Virus record (IMG/VR): IMGVR_UViG_3300017917_003409
Span: 1-45,549 of that record
DNA length: 45,549 nt
From: a virus
Reading direction: 5' to 3' (one strand)
Shown piece after piece: positions 8,292 to 15,559 of this stretch. The translations under genes and the position numbers were made by a program. The notes under the pieces were generated by a model. That model saw only the letters and a program-made list of their open reading frames with translations. It was not told where the DNA came from and ran no database searches. Each line of letters opens with the position of its first letter. Position 1 is the first letter of the stretch.

Positions 8292-8651
8292 TTAAACGCC
8301 GCGATCTTTTCCGGCAGCTTTTTTGGCTGCTGCTGCCACAATATCCTGTGCCTTGTTAACAGGCATATTTGGTGTTTTGGTTTCACCGCCTTTGAACACC
8401 ACAGGGTCATTGGTATTTGGTGTAAGAGGTTCGAGTACGTTGCTCAAAGGAGGCTGGTTTACCAATTCGGGGAGATTGTTTCGGGTAACCATGATTCCCA
8501 AATTACGGGCAACGTCTATAAATGCAGCTTGATCGATTTGTTTGCGAGAATTGGTATCCTCGGCGCGACCTGCAAGAAAGTCCACCAAGCCCAACAATTT
8601 GTCAGAACTTGGTGTACCTGGCATTGAAGTATCAACTTCAAAGATTTTCAT
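8292..8651 (-). CDS. Probable virion-associated protein (119 aa)
   Basis: Function unknown. The protein starts MKIFEV, giving an Ile-x-Glu at positions 3-5 like its neighbours, which fits N-terminal trimming by a T4 gp21-type prohead protease (inference). Residues 20-60 are helical, the middle is Pro/Asn/Thr-rich and the C-terminus is a Lys/Ala helix (DIVAAAAKKAAGK). It is translationally coupled to the 308-aa gene upstream (ATGA at 8651). No membrane segment or signal peptide. Confidence 0.7.
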   Translation of the reverse strand: MKIFEVDTSMPGTPSSDKLLGLVDFLAGRAEDTNSRKQIDQAAFIDVARNLGIMVTRNNLPELVNQPPLSNVLEPLTPNTNDPVVFKGGETKTPNMPVNKAQDIVAAAAKKAAGKDRGV

Positions 8652-9577
8652 TATCGCTTGGCTCGTCCCAGTGCAGCACCAGCTGCTTCAGCATCGGCAT
8701 CAAGCTCTGCACCAACGTCAGCACCAGCCTCTGCACCCATTTCAGCACCTGCAGCAGCACCCATGTCAGCACCCATGTCAGCACCCATTTCGGCTCCGGC
8801 TTGAGCGCCAGCAGCGTCCATGCCTGGAACAGCAGGAGCAGCCTGACCAGTTACTACGCCCAAGGCCTGATCAAGTTGACCTTTGGCTTGTTGTAGACTT
8901 TGCATCAATGCTGTAAGAGCAGCAGTAACATCTGTGTTGAATTGTTGAGCTTGATCCATACCAACTTGATTCTTGATTGAATCAACCAGTGCAGGAAGTT
9001 CTTTGAACTGTAGTTCACTGACATCTTCTAACATGCCCTGCATGCTGTCAACCATGTCTTGAGCAGCAAGAACAACTTGAGCTTGTTGAACTTCACTTTC
9101 TTTGAGCATGCGATAAGCGCGGCTCACACGGCTTTCGGTATGCATTAATGCAATACCAGCAACCAGCTTTTGCTCATCAGGAGTAAGGTTTTGTCCTTTG
9201 CTGGCCTTGGTAAGTGCAGCCTTGACTTTGGGATCTTTTTGTGCAGCAATATTTTTTGCTACTTCGCCGGCAGAGCCCGCAGCTGGTGCAGCACCAGTAG
9301 ATGGTTGAGCAGCACCTTGTACGGCCATTTGCTCAGCGATACGGCTGGTCAATGCCTGTTCCATCATAACAAGCTTGAGATACTCAGGGTTTCTCTCGCT
9401 GGTATGACTTGCAGTGGAACTACGCTGCTCGCCTAGAATTGATTGCACACGACCAAGCATGTATTGAGCTTGACGAATGTTTAATTTGTCAAACTTAATT
9501 TTTCCACCAAAGTAACTTTCGAAAACTTTGGAGATTTGTTTGCTAGGCGACGTGGCCGCTAGTTCATACAGTTTCAT
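8651..9577 (-). CDS. Probable virion/internal head protein with Ala-Gly-Glu repeat tail (308 aa)
   Basis: Function unknown. The N-terminus (MKLYEL, then a helical region with YFGGKIKFDKLNIRQAQYMLGRVQ) and the long helical middle suggest a structural or scaffold-like role. The last ~65 residues are built from degenerate repeats of GAEMGADMGA and similar acidic Ala/Gly motifs, encoded at about 8660-8830. MKLYE gives a Leu-x-Glu at positions 3-5, a possible prohead-protease site. It has its own late-promoter-like box (9601-9607) and an AGAGGA ribosome site. Confidence 0.75.
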   Translation of the reverse strand: MKLYELAATSPSKQISKVFESYFGGKIKFDKLNIRQAQYMLGRVQSILGEQRSSTASHTSERNPEYLKLVMMEQALTSRIAEQMAVQGAAQPSTGAAPAAGSAGEVAKNIAAQKDPKVKAALTKASKGQNLTPDEQKLVAGIALMHTESRVSRAYRMLKESEVQQAQVVLAAQDMVDSMQGMLEDVSELQFKELPALVDSIKNQVGMDQAQQFNTDVTAALTALMQSLQQAKGQLDQALGVVTGQAAPAVPGMDAAGAQAGAEMGADMGADMGAAAGAEMGAEAGADVGAELDADAEAAGAALGRAKR

Positions 9578-10025
9578 TGTTGAATCCTCTAATTTGTAAA
9601 TATTTAGCCGAAATTATACATTTCTCGAGTTCGCGAGTTACCAATTCTAAGTTGGATATCTTGGGCTCAATCTTCATATTTACAATTTCGTAAAATGATT
9701 GGTGTCGGCTTTTGTTGCCCAGGGTTTGTCTGCAAGATACATCTGCTAGCAAAAGTTGACGCTTTTGATCCAGAGATATAATGTTGTTTGCACGTTGATA
9801 TTGTTTGTATTTGTCAAACACACACCAAGCCATTGCTGTGCGTTTGTTATGAAATTTATGTATCAGTCTAGTATGCTCAGTTACTTGCCACAGTTGGTCC
9901 AGAGGTTGCAGATGATATTTTCCAAACACAATGTATCCGCCTTGTTCGTCGGGAATAATTGTGTTTTGGGCATGACGCTCAAATTCAATTTCAGCAAAGC
10001 GTTCTACTTTTTGTTCTTGGTTCAT
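9564..10025 (-). CDS. Conserved phage hypothetical protein (153 aa)
   Basis: The start is placed at the ATG at 10025, which overlaps the stop of the upstream gene (ATGA), rather than at an ATG 69 bases upstream that lies inside that gene. The protein is soluble, with a beta-rich first half (GGYIVFGKYHLQPL) and a helical second half (SLDQKRQLLLADVS...LELVTRELEKCII). I recall similar proteins in environmental T4-like phages without known function. It overlaps the 308-aa gene by 14 bases. Confidence 0.7.
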   Translation of the reverse strand: MNQEQKVERFAEIEFERHAQNTIIPDEQGGYIVFGKYHLQPLDQLWQVTEHTRLIHKFHNKRTAMAWCVFDKYKQYQRANNIISLDQKRQLLLADVSCRQTLGNKSRHQSFYEIVNMKIEPKISNLELVTRELEKCIISAKYLQIRGFNNETV

Positions 10026-10288
10026 TTGAATACGTAGTGTGTTAACAACCAACCTATAACTGCAACCAGTGTGCCAATGATACCAACGCCCCAATTGAGT
10101 AGCTGATTGCTGCGTTTCTCTGCTAGCTTGGAAACTAATTCATGTGTTTTTTCAGAAACTTCCTTGACTTCGCAGATGTCTTTTTTTACTTCATTGAACT
10201 GAAGTTCTAAGTTTCGATATCTTTCTGCACACAGTTCAACGTGTGCTTCGAGACTCTTTTTTTCAATGTCGGTAGTTTCTATTGGCAT
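10022..10288 (-). CDS. XhlA-like small protein: coiled coil plus one C-terminal membrane helix
   Basis: The 88-aa protein has a long charged helix (residues 5-62) and one membrane segment near the C-terminus (WGVGIIGTLVAVIGWLLTHYVF). This layout matches haemolysin XhlA-type phage proteins, which are membrane-anchored lysis helpers, but the match is of architecture only. ATG at 10288 is preferred to the TTG two codons upstream. A GTAAATA late-like box lies 7 bases before the ATG. A host-lysis or membrane-tether role is inference; no endolysin is seen nearby. Confidence 0.65.
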   Translation of the reverse strand: MPIETTDIEKKSLEAHVELCAERYRNLELQFNEVKKDICEVKEVSEKTHELVSKLAEKRSNQLLNWGVGIIGTLVAVIGWLLTHYVFK

Positions 10289-10290
10289 AA

Positions 10291-10695
10291 TCAACTATTT
10301 ACCAATTCAAACCAAATGTTCTGTCCGGGAACCAATGGTGACGCAGTGCCCATGCCGTGTATATCAGCAACCATTGGCACATTTTCAGCATCTTGCTTTA
10401 GGCATCCCAGTGCATCACCATCCAACAAAAACACATTTTCGTTTTCGCTTTCAAAAGTAAATTCCCAGTTAGAATCGGTTTGAACAGGATCAGTTATGTT
10501 TTGTGGTTGGGTTCGAAGGCCAAATAGTTGCAGCAATGTTTCGTAATTGCGTTGTTGGTTGCGACTGCGTATCCAGTCTGATTGACTGCTGACTTGTTGC
10601 CTTGCTTGATCAACAAATGGCAAGTTGTCCAATCGCATCCTTCCGGTGACACCGGTTCTCCGGCAATCAAAAATAGTTCGGCATAAAATCTTCAT
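10291..10695 (-). CDS. Conserved T4-like phage protein (134 aa), probably virion-associated
   Basis: Function unknown. It starts MKILCRTIFDC at the ATG at 10695; a longer TTG start would run through the TTAAATA late-like box (10704-10710) and is rejected. Features include an Arg/Gln-rich helix (SDWIRSRNQQRNYETLLQL) and an acidic beta-strand region (WEFTFESENENVFLL). I recall similar proteins in T4-like cyanophages. The last codons overlap the box for the downstream XhlA-like gene. Confidence 0.65.
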   Translation of the reverse strand: MKILCRTIFDCRRTGVTGRMRLDNLPFVDQARQQVSSQSDWIRSRNQQRNYETLLQLFGLRTQPQNITDPVQTDSNWEFTFESENENVFLLDGDALGCLKQDAENVPMVADIHGMGTASPLVPGQNIWFELVNS

Positions 10696-10723
10696 TATGC
10701 GGATATTTAACGCCAAAAGAAAA

Positions 10724-10746
10724 CCCCGGATTTTTTAAGTCCGGGG
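10724..10746 (-). terminator. Rho-independent terminator after the 136-aa gene
   Basis: On the minus strand a GC-rich 7-bp stem (CCCCGGA/TCCGGGG) with a 9-base loop is followed by TTTTCTTTT. It lies 21 bases beyond the stop of the 10768-11178 gene. Confidence 0.85.
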
Positions 10747-10767
10747 CTGGTTCAACAACTAATTGAA

Positions 10768-11178
10768 TTAGTTAGTGAAAGTTGCGCTGGCAGCGGTTGT
10801 AACAGCATAGCCAAGAGCAGCAGTCAAAGCAGCGTCAAGATCGCCACCGTTGGTGAAGTCCCAAGCACCAGTTGGGTACACAGCCATAGCTAGTGTGGCA
10901 GTGTTAGAACTGTTGGTTGTGAATTCATACATAGCGATGGTAGCTTGTTGTTGAATTGTCTGGATAGCGATAGCCAAAGAGCTGCCGCTGACAGTAGCGT
11001 TACCTGTGAAAGTAACAGTACCGAAGTCCAGCTTAGGACCAGCAACGTTAACGGTAACACCGCTAACAACTGTGTTGATACCGGTGTTGTAACCAGCACC
11101 AGGTGATGTGGCGTTAACGCCTTGATCCATTACCACTACTGGTTGGAAGTCGCCACTTGTACGTGTAAATACAGCCAT
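10768..11178 (-). CDS. Probable abundant virion protein, Ala/Thr/Gly-rich (136 aa)
   Basis: Function unknown. The composition (Ala, Thr, Gly, Val, Asn; almost no charged residues, no Cys) and beta-rich pattern (TVNVAGPKLDFGTVTFTGNATVSG) are typical of phage decoration, tail or fibre-type subunits. It stands alone between its own late box (11218-11224), a strong AAGGAG site, and a strong terminator (10724-10746), the arrangement expected for a highly expressed structural gene. No similarity I can name. Confidence 0.7.
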   Translation of the reverse strand: MAVFTRTSGDFQPVVVMDQGVNATSPGAGYNTGINTVVSGVTVNVAGPKLDFGTVTFTGNATVSGSSLAIAIQTIQQQATIAMYEFTTNSSNTATLAMAVYPTGAWDFTNGGDLDAALTAALGYAVTTAASATFTN

Positions 11179-11217
11179 TTTAAATCTCCTTAAAGTATGG
11201 GCCTTTGACCCTACTCT

Positions 11218-11224
11218 TATTTAG
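11218..11224 (-). promoter_or_regulatory. Late-promoter-like box for the 136-aa gene
   Basis: CTAAATA on the minus strand about 40 bases before the ATG, inside the 66-base gap after the ligase-like gene. The leader carries AAGGAG. It fits a T4-type late promoter. Confidence 0.5.
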
Positions 11225-11244
11225 TCAAACGGCAAAAAAACGGT

Positions 11245-13128
11245 TCATTGAGGGTTGTTTCGGGCACGATTTCTAGCAGTGAAATCAAAGCGATTCACAG
11301 CTTTTGCGTAGCCTGCAGGAGTAGCCATGACCCAGCCTTCGTTGCCTGGACTTTGTTGATCTAACTGTTGTAGCACATTCATCTTGAGCTCGTGCAACTG
11401 CAAGAACAGTGTAAATGCAGCAGCTAGGCCTTGTGTATTGCTGGCCGGGCTCTTGAGATATTCCACAATATTGGCAAACTTGCGCGGTGTAACCTTGGTC
11501 TGTAACCACTCACCAAACTCAGGCAGTAAATTGTCAAAGTTTCCTGACGGGATTTTGTAGTTGATGAAGTCAATACAAAGCTTGGCCAAGTCAGTGATCT
11601 GTGCTGCTCGCAGTTCTGCAGGGTTAAACAAGGTATCCACTGCTGCTGCACTTTGACGCAGTGTAGATCGTATTTGTTTTACTAGGCCTGGATCTGCTGC
11701 AACTTGTTTGGCAGCAATTGGTTCAATCAACAGCAGGCCGGGAACATCATTAAATCCCACACGTTTCAGCGGCTGTCGTTCATCACCTTGGTCAGCATAC
11801 ATCGAGTGCATGGCTATGCCAATGTTGCTGTTGCCAATTCTTTGTCCCAAACTGCTTTTTGCAGGAATTCTGTATTCCACAGTGTTGGGTTGGAAAACAT
11901 AATTGCCGGCAACCACAGGAGGAGTTTCTGTATACAGTAAGTCGCCCTTGACATATCCACGGAAGTTTGCAGGAAGAGCAGCCTCCAACGCAGGCCACAA
12001 ACGAGTGTATAACTGTATAAGCCCACTGCGTTCGCCACTGCGTTGGCTTTGGATCTGTGCCATCATTTTAGGACTGGTCGCAAGTCCATCGTAGCCTTTG
12101 GCTTGGAATCCTGAATCATCTGTAAGCACAAACTCACCTGTGCTGGGCTTGCGACCAAACACCACAGCAGGCTTGCCGTCCCACTTTACTGTGGTAGTAG
12201 CAGGTTGCTCAGCAGCATGCGACAGTATATCCAAGGCCTGTTGGACACCGCGACTACCGCTGCGGAACACTAGGTCTTCCAAGTGTTCAATACCTTTGGC
12301 ACGACCGCCCACGCCGGCTTGTTCGGCTTCGACCAGTGGTTGCATACCTTGATTAACGATACGATCACGTAACCTAGCAAGAAAACTAACGTCATTTTCT
12401 TTGACTGCCGAAGGACTAGGCAGTCCTTCCTTGGCCAAGTGTTCTTCAAAGTCTGCAACTTTTTTGGCACGATCGGGATCTTTGGCCAGTGCAGCATAAA
12501 TGCTTTCCACAGTAGACAGATCCTGTCGTGTGGCCTTGGGACCTAGAATAATTCTAGCAACTTCGTCGGGATCTTGGCTGACCAATTGGTTAGTTGTTCG
12601 TAAAAACATGCCATTGGCACCAATTTTCAAACCCTGTTGCTTGGCAATAGAGCTCATGAGTATAGCACGATTCATACCTTTGTAAGCTGAATCGGGTCCC
12701 GATGAATAGTAGAATATACCCCAATCTACATTAGGGAAAAACATAAAATCAGTTTGCACAAATCCGTTGTTTGCATCGCCAGCAATGGGTGTTCGGAAAT
12801 GTACTTCTCCTGCAGCCTTTACAAATTCTCGAGGATCTTGTCCTTGGCTTTGAACAAACTGTGTAAGTTTAGCTGCAAGCTCGGCCTTGGATATGGTGCT
12901 GGTGTCAACTGCAAGATCAAGGTCACCAGAGTCGGGCTTTTTGCCTGTGCTACCTAACCAGTGACTAGGATACCCTGTTGTAGGATCTTCGGGTCCTGTT
13001 AAATCTAGGCCTGTGACAGCCTCTAACCACTGAACAGTTGCTGGAATATCTTCTTGTTTGATGCGTTGGGTAAGCGGTACGCCCATTTTGTCTTTGAATA
13101 CGTTACCGCCTTCAAGTAATCTGTTCAT
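11245..13128 (-). CDS. Pol-beta-like nucleotidyltransferase fused to a ligase-like (DUF6267-type) domain
   Basis: A 627-aa protein with two apparent catalytic modules. Residues 1-~180 carry the nucleotidyltransferase pattern: Gly59-Ser60, Asp69-x-Asp71 (SGDLDLAVD) and a third Asp127 (VQTDFMF). Residues ~280-627 begin with EHLEDLVF and carry TVKWDGKPAVVFGR, a KxDG motif (Lys315-Asp317-Gly318) like motif I of ATP-dependent RNA/DNA ligases, then YVKGDLLYT (motif III-like), FQPNTVEYRIP, and near the end EGWVM plus YAKAVNRFDF (motif IV/V-like). The second module resembles the DUF6267 family of T4-like cyanophages as I recall it. The ATG overlaps the previous stop (ATGA). It sits among virion-type genes, so it may be packaged. 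Activity is untested inference. Confidence 0.75.
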   Translation of the reverse strand: MNRLLEGGNVFKDKMGVPLTQRIKQEDIPATVQWLEAVTGLDLTGPEDPTTGYPSHWLGSTGKKPDSGDLDLAVDTSTISKAELAAKLTQFVQSQGQDPREFVKAAGEVHFRTPIAGDANNGFVQTDFMFFPNVDWGIFYYSSGPDSAYKGMNRAILMSSIAKQQGLKIGANGMFLRTTNQLVSQDPDEVARIILGPKATRQDLSTVESIYAALAKDPDRAKKVADFEEHLAKEGLPSPSAVKENDVSFLARLRDRIVNQGMQPLVEAEQAGVGGRAKGIEHLEDLVFRSGSRGVQQALDILSHAAEQPATTTVKWDGKPAVVFGRKPSTGEFVLTDDSGFQAKGYDGLATSPKMMAQIQSQRSGERSGLIQLYTRLWPALEAALPANFRGYVKGDLLYTETPPVVAGNYVFQPNTVEYRIPAKSSLGQRIGNSNIGIAMHSMYADQGDERQPLKRVGFNDVPGLLLIEPIAAKQVAADPGLVKQIRSTLRQSAAAVDTLFNPAELRAAQITDLAKLCIDFINYKIPSGNFDNLLPEFGEWLQTKVTPRKFANIVEYLKSPASNTQGLAAAFTLFLQLHELKMNVLQQLDQQSPGNEGWVMATPAGYAKAVNRFDFTARNRARNNPQ

Positions 13129-13628
13129 CGTCGTTTTCTTTGTCGTTGTGGTCCACGGGCAACGGGTTTTACTGGTGCCTTGGGAATAATTTCTTCTTTG
13201 CCTAGCCCTTGATCAGCCAAACGTTCTAGATATGCAACACCAGTTGCTCCGACTGGTTGATTAATTTCGTTGAACCATCCTTTGACAGTTTTAAAGTAAA
13301 CTCCGCGGGTTTTTGGATCAACAACACGAATTCTGCGTCCGGGTGCTACCATAATTCCCTGATCCTGTGCAGCAGGTGTAGGGGCAGCGGCAGCGGCAGG
13401 GACAGCAGGGGCAGCAGCGGCAGGTGTAGAAGCAGCAGCAGGAGCAGCAGCGGGTTCGGTTGTTGCACTTGCCGGGTCAGCTACTTTGCTAGTTGCTGTA
13501 GCAGGGACTTTTTTTCCATATCGATCTTTTTCAAAAGCATCGACACCAATGGCCGATTGTGTAAATCTGTTTGCCATTGCTTTGCCAATTTCCCCTGCAA
13601 AACCTTCAGTGATTTCACGAATCTGCAT
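13125..13628 (-). CDS. Probable virion-associated protein with Ala/Pro linker (167 aa)
   Basis: Function unknown. The N-terminus MQIREITEG has two Ile-x-Glu sites (possible prohead-protease cleavage). A low-complexity Ala/Pro/Thr stretch spans about residues 45-90. A small beta-rich C-terminal domain (PGRRIRVVDPKTRGVYFKTVKGWFNEI) follows, and the protein ends in a basic tail (PQRQRKRR), suggesting nucleic-acid contact. AAGGAG precedes the ATG. It is coupled to the nucleotidyltransferase-ligase gene (ATGA overlap), so the two probably act together. Confidence 0.7.
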   Translation of the reverse strand: MQIREITEGFAGEIGKAMANRFTQSAIGVDAFEKDRYGKKVPATATSKVADPASATTEPAAAPAAASTPAAAAPAVPAAAAAPTPAAQDQGIMVAPGRRIRVVDPKTRGVYFKTVKGWFNEINQPVGATGVAYLERLADQGLGKEEIIPKAPVKPVARGPQRQRKRR

Positions 13629-13863
13629 GTGTTCTCCTTACGCTGCGAGAGAACTTGCCAGCATCTTTGCAGCGAATGGCATTTAATAACTTGCGTGTGA
13701 GATTTTCTGCTTGGTCGGGTGGATAAGCATCTTCAATTTGTTCTACTAGGCGTATGGCACTGGCAATTATATTGCTAGCACGGCTTTCAATCAGCAGGCG
13801 CTGATCACGCTCGATATACAACGAGTCTAGTTCTTCTAAAATGCTCCGTGTCTTTTTTTGCAT
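13615..13863 (-). CDS. Small helical hypothetical protein (82 aa)
   Basis: An all-helical, charged 82-aa protein (RSILEELDSLYIERDQRL...) with no membrane segment and no recognised family. It is the first gene of the leftward late cluster, 20 bases after a GTAAATA box, and overlaps the 167-aa gene by 14 bases. Confidence 0.65.
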   Translation of the reverse strand: MQKKTRSILEELDSLYIERDQRLLIESRASNIIASAIRLVEQIEDAYPPDQAENLTRKLLNAIRCKDAGKFSRSVRRTHADS

Positions 13864-13883
13864 GTTATCGTGGGCCTTTGGAT

Positions 13884-13913
13884 TATTTACCTATTTCTTA
13901 GTAACAATAAATA
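13884..13913. promoter_or_regulatory. Divergent late-promoter-like boxes
   Basis: The 82-base gap between divergent genes holds GTAAATA on the minus strand (13884-13890) for the 82-aa gene and AATAAATA on the plus strand (13906-13913) for the fibre gene, which also has AAGGA before its ATG. Back-to-back TAAATA boxes fit a bidirectional late control region. Confidence 0.55.
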
Positions 13914-13945
13914 TCTAATAGTAGCACACCTACAAGGAATAATCA

Positions 13946-15559
13946 ATGACTAGTTCAATCAACCCCAACAACATCGACGGCAATTATCCAACTGCCGGCG
14001 TGCCCAACAACACCCAAGGTTTTAGGGATAATTTTACCAATACAAAAACAAATTTCCAATATGCTGCCAATGAAATCACCGAATTACAAAGCAAGTCTAT
14101 ATTGAAATCTGCTCTTACAGGTACTACCCTAAACAACAACATGAATGATAATCCCATTTATGCTGTTGAACTTAGAGATGTTAGTTATACATATCTTCCG
14201 CTGACTGCTACATCCGGATCAATTATAATTGATTATTCTGCAGCACCATTTCAGCAGGTAAATTTAACAGGGTCCGTTAGTTTAAGTTTTACTAATTGGC
14301 CTATAACTGGCAAAGCTGGCACTGTTCGAGTAGCATTTAACATCACCAACACTGCTTACACTGTTACGTTGCCTGCCGCAGTGAGTCAAGGTGTTGATCT
14401 TATTGCTGGTATTAGCCCAGGTACCGCAGGCGTAACAAATACCATTACATTTGGAACCACTGGCAATTATGCATTTGAATTTGTCACTGTTGACGGTGGC
14501 ACTACTATTTGGATTTTTGACGACAGTCGCAGCCCGGGCAAAATTAATACAACTCTAAACATCACCAACACCACTGCCAGTACCAGTAAAACCACAGGTG
14601 CGTTGGTAGTAGCTGGTGGTGTTGGTATAGGAGGCAACCTAAATGTTGGCGGTAATTTAAGAACTTATAACAGCAGCACAGGCAACATTGCATTCCAAGC
14701 TGATACCAACGGTTTTGTTACTATCAATGCTCCTACTATTCCTGCCAACACCACTGGTGCATTGCAGGTAGTGGGTTCTACAGGTGGCTTTTATCAACCG
14801 ATCCTCAATGCTGGTGGAATGATACACGTCACCGGCAATGATGGAACTGCTAGTAGAATTACCAATGACAGTTTTGGTACCGCAGCTAATGCCTATCCAT
14901 TGATGGTACAACGTCGAGGTCGAGGAACCGCTGCTTCGCCCAGTGCTGTGCAAACCGGTGACATTTTAGCAAGATACGGCGGCACTGGATACGGCAATGT
15001 TGGATATGTGGTTGCTACTGGTAACGTTGCTACCAATACCATAGATTTTGTGGCCTTGGAAAACTTTACCACAGCCAATGGTGGCGCTGCAATACAACTG
15101 TATACCAGCCCTGTTGGTTCAGTAACTAGAACACTCAGCGCCAACGTTACTGCTGCGGTTACCACGTTTCCAGCCAACGTAGCTGTAGGAGGTTCGGGAG
15201 GACTGAGTCTAACAGATGGCGGCACGTTGGGTTACGGTGTGGGTGCAGGCGGCACTGTGGCACAGTCGGGTAACAAGAGTGGTGGTGTAACACTCAACAA
15301 ACCCAGCGGTGAGATTACCATGCAGAACACTGCACTCGGTGCTGCAACTATTGTTAGTTTTGTGTTAACCAACAGTACTATCGCTGCAACTGACGTTATT
15401 GTTGTCAATCATGTCAACGGTGGCACTGTGGGTGCTTACACTGTAACTGGCGCTTGTGGCGCAGGATCAGCAACAATCTATGTTCGCAACAACACAGCCG
15501 GCTCATTAAGCGAAGCACTTGTGTTGCGTTATGTTGTGATCAAAGGATCAACGACTTAA
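13946..15559 (+). CDS. Tail fibre-like structural protein (537 aa)
   Basis: The N-terminus (NPNNIDGNYPTAGVPNN, then QGFRDNFTNTKTNFQYAANEI) is the conserved head of fibre proteins in T4-like cyanophages as I know them. A beta-rich Thr/Gly/Asn region follows, with the common fibre segment TTGALVVAGGVGIGGNLNVGG near residues 213-234, and a C-terminal beta domain. It is one of the few plus-strand genes. Its stop overlaps the helicase stop on the other strand (TTAA at 15556-15559), so the two transcripts converge. Host-binding role is likely; receptor unknown. Confidence 0.85.
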   Translation: MTSSINPNNIDGNYPTAGVPNNTQGFRDNFTNTKTNFQYAANEITELQSKSILKSALTGTTLNNNMNDNPIYAVELRDVSYTYLPLTATSGSIIIDYSAAPFQQVNLTGSVSLSFTNWPITGKAGTVRVAFNITNTAYTVTLPAAVSQGVDLIAGISPGTAGVTNTITFGTTGNYAFEFVTVDGGTTIWIFDDSRSPGKINTTLNITNTTASTSKTTGALVVAGGVGIGGNLNVGGNLRTYNSSTGNIAFQADTNGFVTINAPTIPANTTGALQVVGSTGGFYQPILNAGGMIHVTGNDGTASRITNDSFGTAANAYPLMVQRRGRGTAASPSAVQTGDILARYGGTGYGNVGYVVATGNVATNTIDFVALENFTTANGGAAIQLYTSPVGSVTRTLSANVTAAVTTFPANVAVGGSGGLSLTDGGTLGYGVGAGGTVAQSGNKSGGVTLNKPSGEITMQNTALGAATIVSFVLTNSTIAATDVIVVNHVNGGTVGAYTVTGACGAGSATIYVRNNTAGSLSEALVLRYVVIKGSTT

